8,386 nt of DNA, taken from assembly GCA_046566065.1 (NCBI GenBank), contig JBKHXK010000056.1:1-8386 (forward strand), in the 5' to 3' direction. The position numbers were made by a program, and so were the translations under genes. This stretch comes from MB1-2 sp046566065 (GTDB lineage Bacteria; Actinomycetota; CADDZG01; WHSQ01). A model generated the notes under the pieces. The model made no database searches. It was not told where the DNA came from and was given only the letters and a program-made list of their open reading frames with translations. Each line of letters begins with the position of its first letter. Positions within the stretch are counted from its first letter, which is position 1. Positions 6,377-8,386 of the stretch are shown piece after piece.

Positions 6377-7588
6377 TCAGTCTGGGACCGAGTGGTTGCG
6401 CGGGTCGTTCAACACCTTCTTGTTGCGATCCCACGGGTCGGAACCGTAGCCCCGCTCCAAAAGCGTTATCTCTTCGCCGGTCACGCGGAAGTACGCGTAG
6501 CTGAGGTTGTCGCTCTCGTTGGTCTCGAGGATGTCTCCACTGCGATCGGTGAACGCTCTGATGACGTAGAGACCATCTGACTGATCGTCGAAGTCGATGT
6601 AGTTGCCCTCGAGGTCGTAGCTATAGATGTCGTTCCAGCCGGTAGAGAGACCCATAGTGAGATCACGGTAGGGCGCATCGGCGAGACCGCACGAGGAAGG
6701 CACCGAGTGCGCGGGGTCCTGATAGAAGCGCTCCCAGTCCACCAGCGTGTAGTCGCCCATGCAGAAACCCGTCTTCTTCGCCGTGCCCGCCGGCTCGAGG
6801 CCGCCCCGTTTCGGATCCGTGACCTTGAAGAGTTGCTGCCCGGCGATCAGAGGATGGTGGTAGTGCGCGTGAGCTGCGTGGTACTCGTACGAGCCTGCCT
6901 CACGCCGGGTCTTGCGCCCATCCGCGTGAGTGATCTGCTGATACATCACGTTGCGGCCGCCTTGCCCTGCGGGGGCCGCGTAGACGAGCTCGAGCGGACC
7001 CTCTCCTGCGTTCTCGGGACCGAACGAGAAACGCAGGCAACGCGTTACCAACGTCTGCGCGGTCTCTTCGGGGAAACACGACGGCCCCATCTCGGGAGCC
7101 ATGTAGAAGTACCAAGGCGTTCCGGTAAGGGTCAGGTCGTAAGGAGGAGTGATCCGAAGGTTCGGAAGGAGCGCACGGTCGCCCCGCGGCTTCCTCGGCT
7201 GCTCGAGCTTCGCCCGGAAGCGGACCACGGTGCGCGCGGCGACGTTCGGGATCGCTCTCACCGTATAGATGCCTGGTTGAGCCTTGCCGATGAAGACCTC
7301 GGCGGAATAGACGCTGCGCGCTGTGTCCGACCCCGAAGGACCTTCGACCTCGAGCGCCCAGGAGTACATGTTGGATTTGTCGAGCGCCACGCGCAGGCGC
7401 AGGCCGGGATCGAGCACCTCGAGCCGCCAGATCAACGGGTCGGTCGTCGTGACCGGCTTCGGCTGCCAGAACACCGAGTCGTCCGCGCCGAGCCTTGCGA
7501 CGAGCTCGGGAGCTTCGGCGGCGGCCGACACAGGCGCCATCACAAGGAGCAGAGCCAAGAGTGCTGCTGTTGCGGAGTTCCTGCGCAT
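6377..7588 (-). CDS. Secreted bacterial lysyl oxidase (copper/lysyl tyrosylquinone amine oxidase)
   Basis: A 403-residue protein with signal peptide (MRRNSATAALLALLLVMAPVSAAAEA, cut near residue 22-26), a beta-rich N-terminal domain (about 35-128), and a lysyl oxidase catalytic domain (about 140-372). Lysyl oxidases oxidatively deaminate peptidyl lysine or amines, releasing ammonia and H2O2. Compared with my recollection of human LOX, HAAHAHYH (237-244) matches HSCHQHYH, giving copper ligands His240, His242 and His244. KTGFC (272-276) matches KASFC, giving the cofactor lysine Lys272. GLSTGWNDIYSYDLEGNYID (313-332) matches [20 protein letters not shown] without gaps and puts Tyr322 on the cofactor tyrosine Tyr355. 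The C-terminal NESDNLSYAYFRVTG (357-371) matches LOX PESDYTNNVVRC-x-x-x-YTG. Cysteines 171, 184, 276 and 300 could pair. ATG 7588 follows GGAGGG. Its natural substrate in bacteria is not evident here. Confidence 0.92.
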   Translation of the reverse strand: MRRNSATAALLALLLVMAPVSAAAEAPELVARLGADDSVFWQPKPVTTTDPLIWRLEVLDPGLRLRVALDKSNMYSWALEVEGPSGSDTARSVYSAEVFIGKAQPGIYTVRAIPNVAARTVVRFRAKLEQPRKPRGDRALLPNLRITPPYDLTLTGTPWYFYMAPEMGPSCFPEETAQTLVTRCLRFSFGPENAGEGPLELVYAAPAGQGGRNVMYQQITHADGRKTRREAGSYEYHAAHAHYHHPLIAGQQLFKVTDPKRGGLEPAGTAKKTGFCMGDYTLVDWERFYQDPAHSVPSSCGLADAPYRDLTMGLSTGWNDIYSYDLEGNYIDFDDQSDGLYVIRAFTDRSGDILETNESDNLSYAYFRVTGEEITLLERGYGSDPWDRNKKVLNDPRNHSVPD

Positions 7589-7671
7589 CCCACCCTCCGT
7601 TCAAATGCGACCGTGGGTGGAGGGTTCCCGTCGACCGTCGCCCGCGAGGCTCGGTGCCTAAGGCTCCACCC
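7589..7671 (-). promoter_or_regulatory. Lysyl oxidase leader with mutually exclusive pairings
   Basis: On the minus strand three segments can compete. Segment A, GGGTGGAG (7671-7664), is a perfect 8-base complement of B, CTCCACCC (7622-7615). B with its two 5' bases (CCCTCC, 7624-7619) also pairs with C, the ribosome binding site GGAGGG (7598-7593). A second register, CCACCC (7620-7615) with GGGTGG (7595-7590), is possible too. A:B pairing leaves the ribosome site open; B:C closes it. This is the layout of a translational switch, but no transcript start is known and no recognised riboswitch class is seen. Confidence 0.3.
7593..7598 (-). promoter_or_regulatory. Strong ribosome binding site of the lysyl oxidase gene
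   Basis: GGAGGG on the minus strand ends four bases before ATG 7588. It is the closest match to the anti-Shine-Dalgarno sequence among the genes of the window. Confidence 0.7.
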
Positions 7672-7700
7672 GGTGCTGAATCTCCGCTAGTCAGCACCGG
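7670..7700. repeat. Perfect 10-bp inverted repeat in the divergent intergenic region
   Basis: CCGGTGCTGA (7670-7679) and TCAGCACCGG (7691-7700) are exact reverse complements separated by 11 bases. Half-site centres are 21 bp apart, two helical turns, so both halves face the same side of the DNA as in a dimeric repressor operator. It lies 82 bases before the lysyl oxidase ATG and 76 bases before the membrane protein ATG, and could control either or both. As RNA it would be a very stable stem-loop on either strand. A perfect 10-bp pair is unlikely by chance in 188 bases. Confidence 0.6.
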
Positions 7701-7763
7701 AAGATTGGCCAGATCGCCCGAGATTCCTTCTCCGCGCCTCAACCGACGCGCCCGCAACCCGGC

Positions 7764-7769
7764 TAGAGT
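7764..7769 (+). promoter_or_regulatory. Candidate -10 element for a leaderless transcript
   Basis: TAGAGT fits the actinobacterial TANNNT -10 pattern and ends seven bases before ATG 7777, so transcription would start at or next to the start codon. The membrane protein gene has no Shine-Dalgarno sequence, which agrees with leaderless translation. No -35 match is seen. Confidence 0.35.
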
Positions 7770-7776
7770 CCGAAAC

Positions 7777-8307
7777 ATGCCTGTGGCGCTCCGGCTGGTC
7801 CTCGGTGTTGTCGGTTCCTTGATCTACGCGGGAGCAGGGGCCGTCGTGGGCGCTCAGAACGCCGGTTGGTTCGGGCTCGAGCGCAGCGCGAACGGGCTTC
7901 TGCCCGCACTCGGGGTGGGCAGCGCCCTCGTTGTCGTCGCCTTCGCTCCGAGTCGTTTCCGGCGGCGGGTGCACGAGACGGGAGCACTCGGAGTGACCGC
8001 CGAGGCGCTGATCGTTCTGGGCTGTGTGCTCTACGTCGTGAGCGCGATCATCGAGTTCGCGATCTTCGGGACGATGGCGTCGGGGCTCGGCCTCGTCTTC
8101 CTCGCCGTAGCGGTACTGCGAGCGAAGATCGTGCCCGTCGTCGACAGAGTGCTGATCGTGCTGTCGGCGATCGGGAGCATGACGTGGAACACCGAGACCG
8201 TCTCGGCCTTCTTGCTCACCGGGGTCGGCCTCCTCTGGGTCGCGCTGACGATCCGACTCCTACGCGACGAGGATGGCGCGATGCAGGTGGAGGCCGGGCT
8301 GCCCTAG
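7777..8307 (+). CDS. Polytopic membrane protein of unknown function
   Basis: A 176-residue hydrophobic protein that I do not assign to a family. About six membrane segments can be drawn: 5-25, 40-57, 72-93, 94-114, 119-136 and 141-160. An arginine-rich loop, SRFRRRVHE (59-67), between segments two and three probably faces the cytoplasm, as does the charged tail RLLRDEDGAMQVE (160-172). There is no signal peptide separate from the first helix, no metal motif and no cysteine-rich region. The frame is open upstream to 7495, but that extension crosses the lysyl oxidase start and has soluble, Arg/Pro-rich composition. The ATG at 7777 opens directly into hydrophobic sequence and is the credible start. 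It is divergent from the lysyl oxidase, sharing a 188-base control region, and converges with the gene at 8310 with two bases between the stops. Confidence 0.8.
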   Translation: MPVALRLVLGVVGSLIYAGAGAVVGAQNAGWFGLERSANGLLPALGVGSALVVVAFAPSRFRRRVHETGALGVTAEALIVLGCVLYVVSAIIEFAIFGTMASGLGLVFLAVAVLRAKIVPVVDRVLIVLSAIGSMTWNTETVSAFLLTGVGLLWVALTIRLLRDEDGAMQVEAGLP

Positions 8308-8309
8308 CG

Positions 8310-8386
8310 TCAGTTGCCGGGAGAGACGATCCGTTCGGCGAACTTCTCGATCCCAGCCGCCTTCGTCAACCGCACGACGTAGAAGC
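8310..8386 (-). CDS. C-terminal end of a gene entering from the right edge
   Basis: The last 24 codons and TGA of a minus-strand gene, ending FYVVRLTKAAGIEKFAERIVSPGN. Nearly all third positions are G or C, supporting coding. Its stop lies two bases from the membrane protein stop on the other strand, a normal tight convergent arrangement. The ending, an amphipathic helix followed by a short tail, resembles the C-terminus of many oxidoreductases such as luciferase-like F420 enzymes, but too little is visible to name it. Confidence 0.55.
   Translation of the reverse strand, partial: FYVVRLTKAAGIEKFAERIVSPGN

Noticed and set aside
6707..7690. Open frame of 327 codons on the plus strand opposite the lysyl oxidase
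   Set aside because: Shadow of the lysyl oxidase gene. It has no recognisable domain and crosses the divergent control region.
7495..7776. N-terminal extension of the membrane protein to an upstream ATG
   Set aside because: It would overlap the lysyl oxidase start and the intergenic palindrome, adds Arg/Pro-rich sequence unlike the hydrophobic protein, and lacks a ribosome site.
1..8386. CRISPR array, insertion sequence, prophage, toxin-antitoxin pair or defence system
   Set aside because: No direct repeat arrays, transposase or integrase motifs, terminal inverted repeats with target duplications, or known defence domains are visible.

Overview
The window is GC-rich, densely coding DNA with strong G/C preference at third codon positions. 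It uses GTG and probably TTG starts and has short intergenic gaps. Gene content (acyl-CoA dehydrogenase, PaaK-like CoA ligase, lactate-monooxygenase-like flavoenzyme, hotdog thioesterase, a TPR module of the kind attached to actinobacterial LuxR/AfsR regulators, secreted proteins) suggests a free-living actinobacterium (Actinomycetota). No rRNA or other phylogenetic marker is present, so this is an inference. I see no mobile element, CRISPR array, tRNA or rRNA.

Left part (1-3166): a left-truncated acyl-CoA dehydrogenase on the minus strand (1-793) is divergent, across 56 bases, from a plus-strand operon. That operon is a PaaK-like CoA ligase (850-2211), an unrecognised 70-residue protein overlapping it by four bases (2208-2420), and a free-standing TPR protein (about 2426-3166). 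A long interrupted hairpin (3173-3222) separates this operon from the convergent minus-strand genes.

Middle and right part (3228-7588): four minus-strand genes follow one another. In transcription order they are a secreted lysyl-oxidase-family copper/quinone enzyme (7588-6377), a tandem-hotdog thioesterase-like protein (6339-5278), a lactate 2-monooxygenase-like FMN enzyme (5208-4042) and a small secreted protein of unrecognised family (3929-3228). Gaps are 37, 69 and 112 bases. The first three could share a transcript. The last has its own structured leader and follows a GC-rich hairpin.

Right end (7589-8386): a 188-base divergent intergenic region holds a perfect 10-bp inverted repeat and alternative pairings that can cover the lysyl oxidase ribosome binding site. 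After it come a six-helix membrane protein (7777-8307), possibly read from a leaderless transcript, and the last 24 codons of a convergent gene running in from the right edge.

Functionally, the ligase, dehydrogenase and thioesterase fit acyl-CoA (fatty or aromatic acid) metabolism, and the FMN enzyme fits oxidation of an alpha-hydroxy acid. The lysyl oxidase and the small exported protein act outside the cytoplasm. No single pathway joining all of them is visible. The most notable item is the bacterial lysyl oxidase, which keeps the copper ligands and both cofactor-forming residues of the animal enzymes and sits under an unusual leader.
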